Positions 38,123 to 45,869 of a stretch of DNA of 62,615 bases are shown piece by piece (the first letter of the stretch is position 1; each line of letters begins with the position of its first letter). The position numbers were made by a program, and so were the translations under genes. The notes under the pieces are model-generated. The model had not been told where the DNA came from. It ran no database searches and saw nothing but the letters and a program-made list of their open reading frames with translations. The stretch comes from Arcanobacterium sp. (GTDB lineage Bacteria; Actinomycetota; Actinomycetes; Actinomycetales; Actinomycetaceae), in assembly GCA_022783665.1 (NCBI GenBank), contig JALFZJ010000065.1, positions 1 through 62,615 of the forward strand. Direction: 5' to 3'.

Positions 38123-39352
38123 ATGCAACGTCTAGTAATTCTCGGTGCGGGCACCGGTGGAACGCTCCTTGCGAACAAACTCCATAAAGAACTTCCTCAA
38201 GACTGGCAGATCACCGTTGTGGATCGTGATGACGAACACCACTACCAGCCCGGCTACCTCTTCATCCCCTTTGGTACATACAAACCTCAACAGGTTGTAA
38301 AATCGCGCAAGAAATTCCTGCCAGATGTAGAGTTTTTGCTCGATCCGGCAACGAAGATCAACACAGACGAACACTTCGTCACTCTCCAATCAGGCAAACA
38401 GCTGCGTTACGACAAACTCATTATCGCCACCGGCACCGCGCCAGCTCCGAACGAGATACCAGGCATGGCCGATGGCTCACTGTGGCATAAGAAAGTATGG
38501 GATTTCTACACATTGCAAGGCTCTTGCGGGCTTCGCCACGCTCTGAAGAATTTCAAAAAAGGCAAGCTCGTGGTGCACATTACGGAAATGCCGATCAAAT
38601 GCCCGGTGGCTCCTCTCGAATTCGCCCTCCTCGCACAGGACTTTTTCCGTAAGAAGGGGCTTATGTGGGATGTGGATATCACCTTCGTTACTCCGCTTGA
38701 CGGCGCATTCACAAAACCAGTCGCCTCCCGTGAGCTGGGAAGCTTGCTCGCCCAGCGCGGCATCGCCCTGGAAACTGATTTCCAGCTCGAACATATCGAT
38801 AACGAAACGCAAGAGCTCGTTTCTTACGACGATCGCCGCATACCTTTTGATCTCGCCGTCACCGTGCCACCTAATCGCGGCGCACAAGTGATCGTTGATT
38901 CGGGTTTGGGTGACGACGCTGGCTTCATTCCGATCGACAAACACACCTTGCGTTCGCTCGCCGATCCGGACGTCTGGGTGATTGGAGACGCCGGTGACGC
39001 ACCGACGTCTAAAGCCGGATCCGTAGTGCATTTCATGGCAGAGAATCTCATACCAAATCTGCTAGCAGATATTCGTGGCGAAGCTCTACCCGAGCGTTTC
39101 GACGGCCACGCCAACTGCTCTGTGGAGTCTGGCCGAGGTGAGGCTCTTCTTCTTGACTTCAACTATGATCAAGAACCTGTAACCGGCACGTTCCCGCTGC
39201 CTAAAGTTGGCCCACTACGGCTCCTCAAAGCCTCACGGTTAAACCACCTATCGAAGCTCGCTTTCGAGCATGTGTATTGGAATCTGCTCATCCGAGGGCT
39301 GCCGATTCCGATTAGCAAAGACATGCAGGCTGCAGGCAAGAACATCGCATAA
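38123..39352 (+). CDS. Sulfide:quinone oxidoreductase-like flavoprotein
   Basis: 409-aa FAD-dependent pyridine-nucleotide-disulfide-type oxidoreductase. FAD loop GAGTGGTLLANKL (8-20), second site ATGTAPAPNEIPGM, and the closing GDAGDAPTSKAGSV motif near 288-301. Three cysteines are placed as in sulfide:quinone reductases (C135, C160 in IKCPVAPLE, C332), which would carry the polysulfide. The C-terminal part has a weakly amphipathic membrane-associating segment. The two genes behind it belong to sulfur-relay families, supporting sulfide oxidation or sulfane-sulfur handling; this is inference from family and context. Confidence 0.85.
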   Translation: MQRLVILGAGTGGTLLANKLHKELPQDWQITVVDRDDEHHYQPGYLFIPFGTYKPQQVVKSRKKFLPDVEFLLDPATKINTDEHFVTLQSGKQLRYDKLIIATGTAPAPNEIPGMADGSLWHKKVWDFYTLQGSCGLRHALKNFKKGKLVVHITEMPIKCPVAPLEFALLAQDFFRKKGLMWDVDITFVTPLDGAFTKPVASRELGSLLAQRGIALETDFQLEHIDNETQELVSYDDRRIPFDLAVTVPPNRGAQVIVDSGLGDDAGFIPIDKHTLRSLADPDVWVIGDAGDAPTSKAGSVVHFMAENLIPNLLADIRGEALPERFDGHANCSVESGRGEALLLDFNYDQEPVTGTFPLPKVGPLRLLKASRLNHLSKLAFEHVYWNLLIRGLPIPISKDMQAAGKNIA

Positions 39353-39473
39353 CGCGCAGGTACATGCGTACCATCAGGCCACGAGGGGTTCCGTGCAGAT
39401 GGGTCAGGGTCAAGGCGATCACTTTGGAAACCGGTACTCCAAAGATACCGGGAATACACATTGAGGAGACACA

Positions 39474-39791
39474 ATGCCAACAAACACATTTCTAGGCCGT
39501 TCTATCACAGTGAATGACGAAGGCTTTCTCACAGTTCCTACCCAATGGGATGAGGAACTCGCCGTCGAGCTAGCCCGACTCGCAGGAATTGAAAATCTCA
39601 CAGACGAACACTGGGCAGTGATTCGTTTCGCTCATGACGACTATCTCAAGCAGGGCGCTATGCCTACACTTCGACGTCTATCCAAAGAAGGCGGATTCGA
39701 GGTGAAGCGGCTATTTGAGCTCTTCCCCGGCAAGCCCGCCAAGAAGATTGCCTATATTGCCGGTGGTACAAAACCAGTTGCCTGCGTGTAG
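39474..39791 (+). CDS. tusE: TusE/DsrC-family sulfur carrier
   Basis: 105 aa. Typical DsrC/TusE: VNDEGFLTVPTQWDEELAVELARLAGI, LTDEHWAVIRFAHDDY and the flexible C-terminal arm ending KPVACV with the conserved penultimate Cys (C104). The second Cys of dissimilatory DsrC, about ten residues earlier, is absent (Tyr/Ala there), so this is the TusE type that passes persulfide sulfur rather than a partner of sulfite reductase. GAGGAG precedes the ATG. A small hairpin (39431-39451) lies in the 120-bp gap after the flavoprotein gene. Confidence 0.9.
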   Translation: MPTNTFLGRSITVNDEGFLTVPTQWDEELAVELARLAGIENLTDEHWAVIRFAHDDYLKQGAMPTLRRLSKEGGFEVKRLFELFPGKPAKKIAYIAGGTKPVACV

Positions 39792-39820
39792 CGAGCACTA
39801 CGGAAGAAAGGATTATTGCA

Positions 39821-40432
39821 ATGCCTACTGATTCCCACGGGAACATCATTCCCGATTTTGGCGACGGCGCAGCCACGTCGAGCTCCGCTCCGGCGAGAGG
39901 CAATGGTGGCGGGGCGAGCACCTACAGCGGCCCGCGCAAAATGGCCTTTATCTGCTCTAAGGGCAACCTTGATATGGCCTACCCTGCACTCATCATGGCG
40001 AACGCGGCTCTCGGTGAAGGCGCAGAGGTACATATCTTCTTCACCTTCTGGGGCTTAGATCTGATTGACTCGCGCACAGTCGATTCTCTGAAGTTTAGCT
40101 ACGCCGGCAACACCGCAATGCACTTCCCTGCCCTCGAAAGATTCAAAGGCGGGCTTGGCACAAAATCCATGCCACAAGTGATGGCGAGTATCCCGGGCGT
40201 GGTAGCCGGAGGCACGGCCTATATGAAGCGTGAACTTGAAAAGCTCGATATACCGCCGGTGCGTGAGATGATCGAACAAGTGAATGCGATGGGCGGCAAC
40301 CTCTGGGCGTGCAAACTCACCATGGACATGATGCATATCAAGGAAGCTAACCTGCTTCCTGAAGTAAGAGCAGTAATCAGCGCTACCGATTTTATCGAGA
40401 TTTCTGAGGGTGCTCAGATCGTGTTTATCTAG
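39821..40432 (+). CDS. DsrE2-like sulfurtransferase
   Basis: 203 aa of the DsrE/F/H-like superfamily (DsrE2 branch). A low-complexity Gly/Ser N-terminus (15-38) is followed by the core with two conserved cysteines: C45 in MAFICSKGNLD and C164 in LWACKLTMDMM. HIFFTFWGLDLI and ATDFIEISEGAQIVFI are family-typical. Members bind and relay thiosulfate or persulfide sulfur together with TusA and TusE. Starts 29 bp after tusE with AGGA upstream, so both are probably one operon with the flavoprotein gene. Confidence 0.88.
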   Translation: MPTDSHGNIIPDFGDGAATSSSAPARGNGGGASTYSGPRKMAFICSKGNLDMAYPALIMANAALGEGAEVHIFFTFWGLDLIDSRTVDSLKFSYAGNTAMHFPALERFKGGLGTKSMPQVMASIPGVVAGGTAYMKRELEKLDIPPVREMIEQVNAMGGNLWACKLTMDMMHIKEANLLPEVRAVISATDFIEISEGAQIVFI

Positions 40433-40438
40433 TTAGCG

Positions 40439-40450
40439 GTTGTATACAAC
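40439..40450. promoter_or_regulatory. GTTGTATACAAC palindrome
   Basis: Perfect 12-bp palindrome just after the dsrE2 stop and about 80 bp before the POT transporter gene. The TTGTATACAA core resembles operators of GntR-family (HutC-like) regulators, but no such regulator is in the window. Confidence 0.4.
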
Positions 40451-40529
40451 AGAGATATCTACTGTGAATAACCTCCTAGAGTGCCGGTAATGAGCTTTTA
40501 TTCGCCACTAGAGATGGTTGAATGAACAC

Positions 40530-42062
40530 ATGACTAATGCTTCAGATTCACAGGGCGCGCACGCTCTCGCTACGGACGCAAACCGCGCAGCGGCGTCAGC
40601 CGTGCCAGAACACCACTCGACACGCACCTTCTTCGGCCAACCTTGGGGTTTAGCTAACCTTTTCGGCGTAGAAATGTGGGAGCGTTTCAGCTTCTACGGC
40701 ATGCAGGGAATCCTCATCTACTACATGTATTACGCCGTTACGGAAGGCGGCCTCGGGCTAGACCAAGCGGCGTCTACATCGATTATGGGCGCGTACGGGG
40801 GTCTCGTGTATATGGCGGCTCTCATTGCGTCGCTCGTAGCCGATCGTCTTCTGGGCTCTGAACGCACCTTGTTCTATTCGGCGATCCTGGTGATGATCGG
40901 GCACACCTCCCTTGCGCTCGTGCCTGGCGTGCCCGGCCTTGCCATCGGCTTGGTGTGCATCGCGATTGGTTCGGGCGGCGTGAAAACGAATGCGCAGGTT
41001 GTGCTCGGCCAGCTCTATGAACGCAATGATGCACGCCGCGATGCTGGCTTCTCGATTTTCTATATGGGCGTAAATATCGGTGGCCTTTTCGGCCCTCTCC
41101 TCACCGGCTGGGTTTGGGGCATGAAGGGATTCCACTGGGGTTTCGGTTTGGCTGCTATCGGTATGGCTGCCGGCCTGATCCAGTACATTTTGATGCGGAA
41201 GACAACGATTGGCGCTGCGGGCCACGCCGTGCCGAATCCACTGCCTAAGAGCAAGTATGGGCTGTGGGCACTTGTATCGGTAGCTACCGTTGTGGTGGCG
41301 GTTGGCCTCGTCATGACGGGGATTCTTCCTCTTGCACATCTTGCTACCGCAGTGTCAATTGTGGCACTTGTTGCCGCAATCGTGATGTGGCTGCAGATGT
41401 ATCGCTCCGATCTGACGACGCCGGTTGAGAAGTCTCGCCTGATCGGCTTTATCCCGCTGTTTGTTTCTGCGGTAGTATTCTTCGGCATTTTCCAGCAGCA
41501 GTTCACGGTGCTCGCAATCTACTCTGATCTACGCTTGAACCGCATGGTGTTCGGTTACGAGCTTTCGCCAACCTGGGTGCAGTCGTTCAATCCGCTGTTC
41601 ATCATTATCTTCTCCGGCGTGTTTGCTTCTTTGTGGACGAAGCTTGGAAACCGGCAGTGGTCTACCCCGATCAAGTTTGCTGTAGCAAACGTGATTATCG
41701 GTATTTCGCTGTTCTTCTTCATCCCGTTCTCAGGAGGAGAAGCTAACTCGACGCCGCTTCTGGCGATTGTATGGATCCTGTTCTTGTTTACAATGGGTGA
41801 GCTGCTGCTCAGCCCTGTAGGCAATTCGCTGGCCACTAAGGTTTCACCAGCCGCGTTCCCTTCCACAATGATGGCGCTGTGGCTGATGGCGGTTGCGATG
41901 GGCACATCGCTCGCAGGTATGCTCGCAGGATTCTATGATCCGAACGACGCCGCGGCAGAGAACACCTTCTTCATTGTACTGGGCGTCACCTCGATACTCC
42001 TTGGCATAGTGCTCTTTGTGCTGAAGAAGTGGATTCTCAAGAAATTCGTAGACGTACGCTGA
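40530..42062 (+). CDS. Proton-dependent oligopeptide (POT) transporter
   Basis: Di/tripeptide:proton symporter of the major facilitator fold, about 14 helices. The family signature GVEMWERFSFYGMQGILIYYM is in helix 1 (it contains the ExxERFxYY proton-coupling motif, here EMWERFSFYG), and the loop GSGGVKTNAQVVLGQLYE plus FSIFYMGVNIGGLFGP follow. The N-terminal 35 residues are hydrophilic. ATG 40530 is chosen; a TTG 12 nt earlier is in frame, and neither has a strong ribosome-binding site. Confidence 0.93.
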   Translation: MTNASDSQGAHALATDANRAAASAVPEHHSTRTFFGQPWGLANLFGVEMWERFSFYGMQGILIYYMYYAVTEGGLGLDQAASTSIMGAYGGLVYMAALIASLVADRLLGSERTLFYSAILVMIGHTSLALVPGVPGLAIGLVCIAIGSGGVKTNAQVVLGQLYERNDARRDAGFSIFYMGVNIGGLFGPLLTGWVWGMKGFHWGFGLAAIGMAAGLIQYILMRKTTIGAAGHAVPNPLPKSKYGLWALVSVATVVVAVGLVMTGILPLAHLATAVSIVALVAAIVMWLQMYRSDLTTPVEKSRLIGFIPLFVSAVVFFGIFQQQFTVLAIYSDLRLNRMVFGYELSPTWVQSFNPLFIIIFSGVFASLWTKLGNRQWSTPIKFAVANVIIGISLFFFIPFSGGEANSTPLLAIVWILFLFTMGELLLSPVGNSLATKVSPAAFPSTMMALWLMAVAMGTSLAGMLAGFYDPNDAAAENTFFIVLGVTSILLGIVLFVLKKWILKKFVDVR

Positions 42063-42231
42063 GCTGCTTTTCGGCGGCATGCAAATAGAATCGTAACTGC
42101 CTTCATCTAGCCCCAACTCACTCTCTCTTTGCGGCCCACTTTTTGACGCTTAGCCTACCCGTGCACCTAGGTTCACCGTTGAACTCAATGTTCGGCGGCT
42201 GCGTGATTCGGCTTAAATCCGACGCATGCAT

Positions 42232-42267
42232 CAAAGCCCCCGCTGTTTCGTAACAGCAGGGGCTTCA
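42232..42267 (-). terminator. Terminator after tRNA-Ser
   Basis: Hairpin with 14-bp arms and one mismatch (AAGCCCC-GCTGTT type, loop TCGT); on the minus strand it ends in a GGGGGCTTT run directly downstream of tRNA-Ser. It could also act on the POT transcript from the other side. Confidence 0.8.
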
Positions 42268-42271
42268 TGTG

Positions 42272-42356
42272 CGGAGGTAGGGAGATTCGAACTCCCGAGG
42301 GCTTGCACCCAACACGCTTTCCAAGCGTGCGCCATAGGCCACTAGGCGATACCTCC
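42272..42356 (-). tRNA. tRNA-Ser (GGA)
   Basis: 85-nt tRNA with a long variable arm, as expected for serine. Acceptor GGAGGTA pairs with TACCTCC, discriminator G; anticodon loop TTGGAAA with anticodon GGA; T-arm GGGAGTTCGAATCTCCC. CCA is not encoded. Reads TCC/TCT codons. Confidence 0.95.
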
Positions 42357-42512
42357 AGTATTCGGTTTTCAGTGCGCAAACTATGTGCACCATGAAATTG
42401 TACTGTGTTTCGTCCAGATTTGCGAAATGACGACGTATCTCACGTTGATTAAACCCGCAAACCGTCGTCTTGCGCATTTCATTTTGCCATCGTTTTCACG
42501 TACACTGAACAT

Positions 42513-42599
42513 GGCTCCTCACGTGGCGTTATCTTTCGGAATCCCCCAGGGCAGGAATGCAGCAAGGGCACGGAAGCTCTAGCGGGTGCGTGAGGAGTC
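42513..42599 (+). ncRNA. ffs: Signal recognition particle RNA (small, 4.5S type)
   Basis: The 87-nt RNA folds into one long hairpin: the ends GGCTCCTCACG and CGTGAGGAGTC pair with one G-U. At the apex is the Ffh-binding domain IV: CCCAGGGCA, GGAA tetraloop, then TGCAGCAAGGG, i.e. the CAGG/AGCA internal loop flanked by 3-bp stems. A TACACT at 42501-42506 is a suitable -10 for a start at 42513. It lies away from dnaX, with which it is often linked. Confidence 0.92.
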
Positions 42600-42729
42600 T
42601 TTGGCTTCAGCTAATCACTTGCTGCACCGTGCACCCGAACCTCCATCCAAAAACTATATCCAGATAGCCCTTCCACTTCACCGGATTTATCACGTCACTG
42701 CGCCACAACGTCACCACGTCGCTGCCGCA

Positions 42730-43383
42730 TTATCTAAACTCCGGCGGCACAGGCACAATCCGCGAATGGTTCCACGGCTCGCTCCACCCGAAGATTTCGA
42801 GCAGCGCATTTGTGATACCCGCCGTCATACCCCAGATAAGCACGTCATCTACCCAAAACCCAGGCCCGCGATGGCCGCCGTCGATCTCCCACGTTACCCT
42901 ATTGCGCTCATGAATTAACTCGCTCACCGGGACTGAGAGTACGCGGCCAACCTCCTGCGCATTCGGTACAAGAGAATCGATCTGCCCGTTCCACAGCCCT
43001 ACAAACGCTACTACGTCATAGTGTAATCGGGTGCGTGCGTGCCCTGGGAGCGCACCAACTACCTCGATTTCAGACGGCGGTAGGCCGATCTCTTCGCGCG
43101 TTTCACGAAGCGCTGTGATACGGGGGTCATTTTCGCCTTCTTCCCTTCCTCCGCCAGGGAAACTTACCTGCCCGCCTTGAGGAATACCTTGCGCGCGTTG
43201 AGTAAAGAGAATGCTCGGGGCATCGGCTGGTGAAATCAACGCCATGACGGCAGCGTGGCGGGTATGGGCTTGGCCGCGCCGCCATGTAGAGCGTGTAGGA
43301 AGGGCGCTAAAGATGTGTGGCCAACGCTCACTGGCCACACCAAGCATCGAAAGAAGGTGAGTCTGATCTTCGTGCATATTCAA
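42730..43383 (-). CDS. Nudix hydrolase, CoA pyrophosphatase type
   Basis: 217 aa. The Nudix box reads GGGREEGENDPRITALRETREEIGL-like, with all catalytic Glu residues; immediately before it VSFPGG, and before that AVMALISPADAPSILFTQRA, as in the CoA/acyl-CoA diphosphatase group (NUDT7/YeaB). The substrate is inferred from this similarity. It directly abuts hspR (1-nt spacing) and is probably transcribed with the heat-shock operon. Confidence 0.9.
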   Translation of the reverse strand: MNMHEDQTHLLSMLGVASERWPHIFSALPTRSTWRRGQAHTRHAAVMALISPADAPSILFTQRAQGIPQGGQVSFPGGGREEGENDPRITALRETREEIGLPPSEIEVVGALPGHARTRLHYDVVAFVGLWNGQIDSLVPNAQEVGRVLSVPVSELIHERNRVTWEIDGGHRGPGFWVDDVLIWGMTAGITNALLEIFGWSEPWNHSRIVPVPPEFR

Positions 43384-43920
43384 TCACTGGCTGTGGCTCC
43401 ACAAAGCACGCCACACAGATACGTTTCGAGGGTTCCATAGCACAAGCTCACCAGAAGAGTCGTCGCCATCGCCTTGCGCCGCACCCTGCCTGAGCACCCC
43501 TCGAAGCAGATCGAGCCTGTCCGCCATGGTCACGTCTCCACTCGAGTTGGCGGCAAATACCCGTGCCTCACGCCGGCTTACACGTTCGAGTTCGCCACGC
43601 ATATATTCAGCAAGCGCCTGGAGCTGTTGCAACTGCTTTTCGAGCCGAGCATTCTTACTGCTGAGTGAATCCACTTGATCCTGCAGTTTCAGAATTGCAG
43701 ATATTCCAGCGAGGTTCACGCCGTCTTCCTGGCTCATGCGCTGAATCTCAATGAGCCGATCGACGTCGCGTAGAGAATAGCGCCGCCCTCCGCCGCGTGT
43801 GCGATGGGCAACCACGAGGCCGAGCCGGTCATACTGGCGGACGGTTTGGGCATGCATTCCGGCAAGTTCCGCCGCCACCGAAACCGTAAGAATCGGCGCT
43901 GTTCGCGATACTTTCGCCAT
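43384..43920 (-). CDS. hspR: Heat-shock repressor HspR (MerR family)
   Basis: MerR-type winged helix at 10-75 (TVSVAAELAGMHAQTVRQYDRLGLV, RRYSLRDVDRLIEIQ), then a coiled-coil dimer helix (78-115). In actinobacteria HspR binds HAIR sites and represses the dnaK operon, using DnaK as co-repressor. Here it is the fourth gene of dnaK-grpE-dnaJ-hspR, and a HAIR site is present upstream of dnaK. The C-terminal 45 residues are longer than in the common form and are uncharacterised. Confidence 0.94.
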   Translation of the reverse strand: MAKVSRTAPILTVSVAAELAGMHAQTVRQYDRLGLVVAHRTRGGGRRYSLRDVDRLIEIQRMSQEDGVNLAGISAILKLQDQVDSLSSKNARLEKQLQQLQALAEYMRGELERVSRREARVFAANSSGDVTMADRLDLLRGVLRQGAAQGDGDDSSGELVLWNPRNVSVWRALWSHSQ

Positions 43921-43933
43921 GGATGCTCACCCC

Positions 43934-44953
43934 TTACACATTTGCCATGTTATAGAAGTCTTGACGCGGATCTGCGCCTTTTGAGGATTCACGGAAAGCT
44001 TCCACTGCTGCACGTGATTCATCCGAGAGTTTCTTGGGTACCACGATCTTGACGCGTACATACATATCGCCTTGGCCGCCACGTGCACCTTTCACGCCCT
44101 TACCTCGCACCCGCATCACTTTATCGCTTGCTGAACCGGGCGGCACCTTCACTTTGACGCGTGTGCCATCCACCGTAGGGACTTCAATAGTGGCGCCTAG
44201 TGCGGCCTCGTCAAAACTTACCGGCACATTGACGTACACATCCTTGCCCTTAAGCTCATACACAGGATGAGGCTCCACGCTCACAGCGAGCAATACATCA
44301 CCTGGGGCGCCGCCGTTCATACCGGCAGCTCCTTTCCCAGCGATCCGAATCTTCTGCCCGTCCGTCACTCCCGCAGGTACGCGCGCGGTCAAGGTTCTAC
44401 CGTTCACCCGAACACTCACTGTGGTGCCAGCGATAGCGTCACGGAACGGGATAGAGATCTTGGCATTGATATCTTCCCCGCGTACGGGATAGTTGGATCC
44501 GCCAAAAGGTGAGAAGCCTCCGAATCCTGAGCCGCCGCGCTGGTTTCCGGCTGTGTTTGCCCCGCCGAAACTTCCTCCAAACATAGAGAAGATATCGTTC
44601 AGTGGCATTTGCCCGCCGTTTTGCGTGGAAAACTTTCCGTTACCTCCGGTAAACATTGAGAAAATATCCTCATAGCCGCCGGCTCCTCCTGGCCCTGAGG
44701 TGAACCGTGCGCCCGCGCCTCCCATTGCACGTATGGCATCGTACTGTTTACGATCTTCCTCGTTAGAGAGCACTTGAAAGGCTTCTGATACTTCCTTAAA
44801 CTTCTCTTCGGCTTTCTTGTCTCCCGGGTTTTGGTCGGGATGATATTTGCGGGCAAGTTTACGATAAGCCTTCTTGATTTCATCTTGGGAAGCGCTCTTT
44901 TGCACCCCGAGGGTGGCGTAGAAATCCTTTGAAATCCAGTCTTGGCTTGCCAT
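43934..44953 (-). CDS. dnaJ: DnaJ-type co-chaperone without zinc finger
   Basis: Stimulates DnaK ATPase. 339 aa: J-domain at 10-75 with the HPD motif (YHPDQNP), a long Gly/Phe/Ser-rich region (79-165), then the two C-terminal beta domains. The four CxxCxGxG repeats of classical DnaJ are missing, making it a CbpA/type II protein. This is expected for one of the two J-proteins of many actinobacteria. Third gene of the dnaK operon, 19 bp after grpE. Confidence 0.94.
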   Translation of the reverse strand: MASQDWISKDFYATLGVQKSASQDEIKKAYRKLARKYHPDQNPGDKKAEEKFKEVSEAFQVLSNEEDRKQYDAIRAMGGAGARFTSGPGGAGGYEDIFSMFTGGNGKFSTQNGGQMPLNDIFSMFGGSFGGANTAGNQRGGSGFGGFSPFGGSNYPVRGEDINAKISIPFRDAIAGTTVSVRVNGRTLTARVPAGVTDGQKIRIAGKGAAGMNGGAPGDVLLAVSVEPHPVYELKGKDVYVNVPVSFDEAALGATIEVPTVDGTRVKVKVPPGSASDKVMRVRGKGVKGARGGQGDMYVRVKIVVPKKLSDESRAAVEAFRESSKGADPRQDFYNMANV

Positions 44954-44972
44954 TTATCTCACCTCTTTCGCG

Positions 44973-45770
44973 TCACTCGGGGCTCACCACACCTACCCGA
45001 GCCGGGCGCAAAACCTTTTCGCCTTGCTTATAGCCTGGTTGGATGAGATGTGCCACCTGTTCGTTTTCAACATCCGCAGATGTGTGATGCATAAGCGCCT
45101 CGTGAATCGTGGGATCGAAAGGATCCCCCACGGCGCCATAACGTTCGAGGCCAAAATTCACTTTGAGCGTCTGTTCGAGCTCGTCTACAACTTTCCCTGC
45201 AGGGCCTTCAAGCTCTCCATGCTCACGAGCCAGATGCGCGTTATCGAGAACGCCAAGCAGCGCTTCGATTACTTTCGATGATCCAAGCGCAAACTGGTTA
45301 AGAGCTTCCGCTTTTGAGCGCTTCACGTAGCCGTTGTATTCATTTTGCAAGTTGTACATATCGGCATTACGCCGAGCGAGCTGTTCTTCGAGTTCAGCCA
45401 CCTTGAGCAGTGCCTGATCAAGTTCGGAAAGCTCAAGTGTGCCTTCGGATTCGTCATCTTCACTTGTAGACGGCGCATCCGCGCTCTCTGCTTCTAACTG
45501 CGGCTCGTCGTGTGATTCATCTTGCGGCGCCGGGTTGACGCCTGTGCGTCTATCCGCTGGAGTTTGATCTGCATCCTGCTCGCCTGCTGCGTTTTCTGCT
45601 GCATCGCCAGCAGTCTTACGGCTAGGCCCGGCATCTTCGAAATGATTATCAGCGCCGCTACCGTGGCTCTCATTGCTGCGAGCAGCCCTATCGCTTTGCT
45701 CTCCCGATACGGACCCATCAGCGCGGCCGCTTTGGCCGTCGTCGAAATACTTGCGATCGTCGTCTGCCAT
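44973..45770 (-). CDS. grpE: Nucleotide exchange factor GrpE
   Basis: Releases ADP from DnaK. 265 aa, long for GrpE because of an acidic, Ser/Asp/Glu-rich N-terminal tail of about 105 residues. The core follows: coiled coil ALLKVAELEEQLARRNADMYNL, then NEYNGYVKR, and the C-terminal beta domain ending with RPARVGVVSPE. Translation starts 99 bp after dnaK; a strong hairpin lies in that gap. Confidence 0.94.
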   Translation of the reverse strand: MADDDRKYFDDGQSGRADGSVSGEQSDRAARSNESHGSGADNHFEDAGPSRKTAGDAAENAAGEQDADQTPADRRTGVNPAPQDESHDEPQLEAESADAPSTSEDDESEGTLELSELDQALLKVAELEEQLARRNADMYNLQNEYNGYVKRSKAEALNQFALGSSKVIEALLGVLDNAHLAREHGELEGPAGKVVDELEQTLKVNFGLERYGAVGDPFDPTIHEALMHHTSADVENEQVAHLIQPGYKQGEKVLRPARVGVVSPE

Positions 45771-45822
45771 AATTCCTCCCTTTCGTATGCTCTAGCAGCT
45801 GTCGTTCACGCTATGCAGACAA

Positions 45823-45855
45823 GGGGGTGGGGATCCCAAAGACTGCCCCACCCCC
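45823..45855 (-). terminator. Hairpin between dnaK and grpE
   Basis: Perfect 10-bp G+C-rich inverted repeat (GGGGGTGGGG at 45823-45832, CCCCACCCCC at 45846-45855). On the minus strand it is followed by TTGTCT. Probably a partial terminator that lowers transcription of grpE-dnaJ-hspR relative to dnaK, or a processing/stability hairpin. Confidence 0.7.
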
Positions 45856-45869
45856 GAACTGCGCCACTA

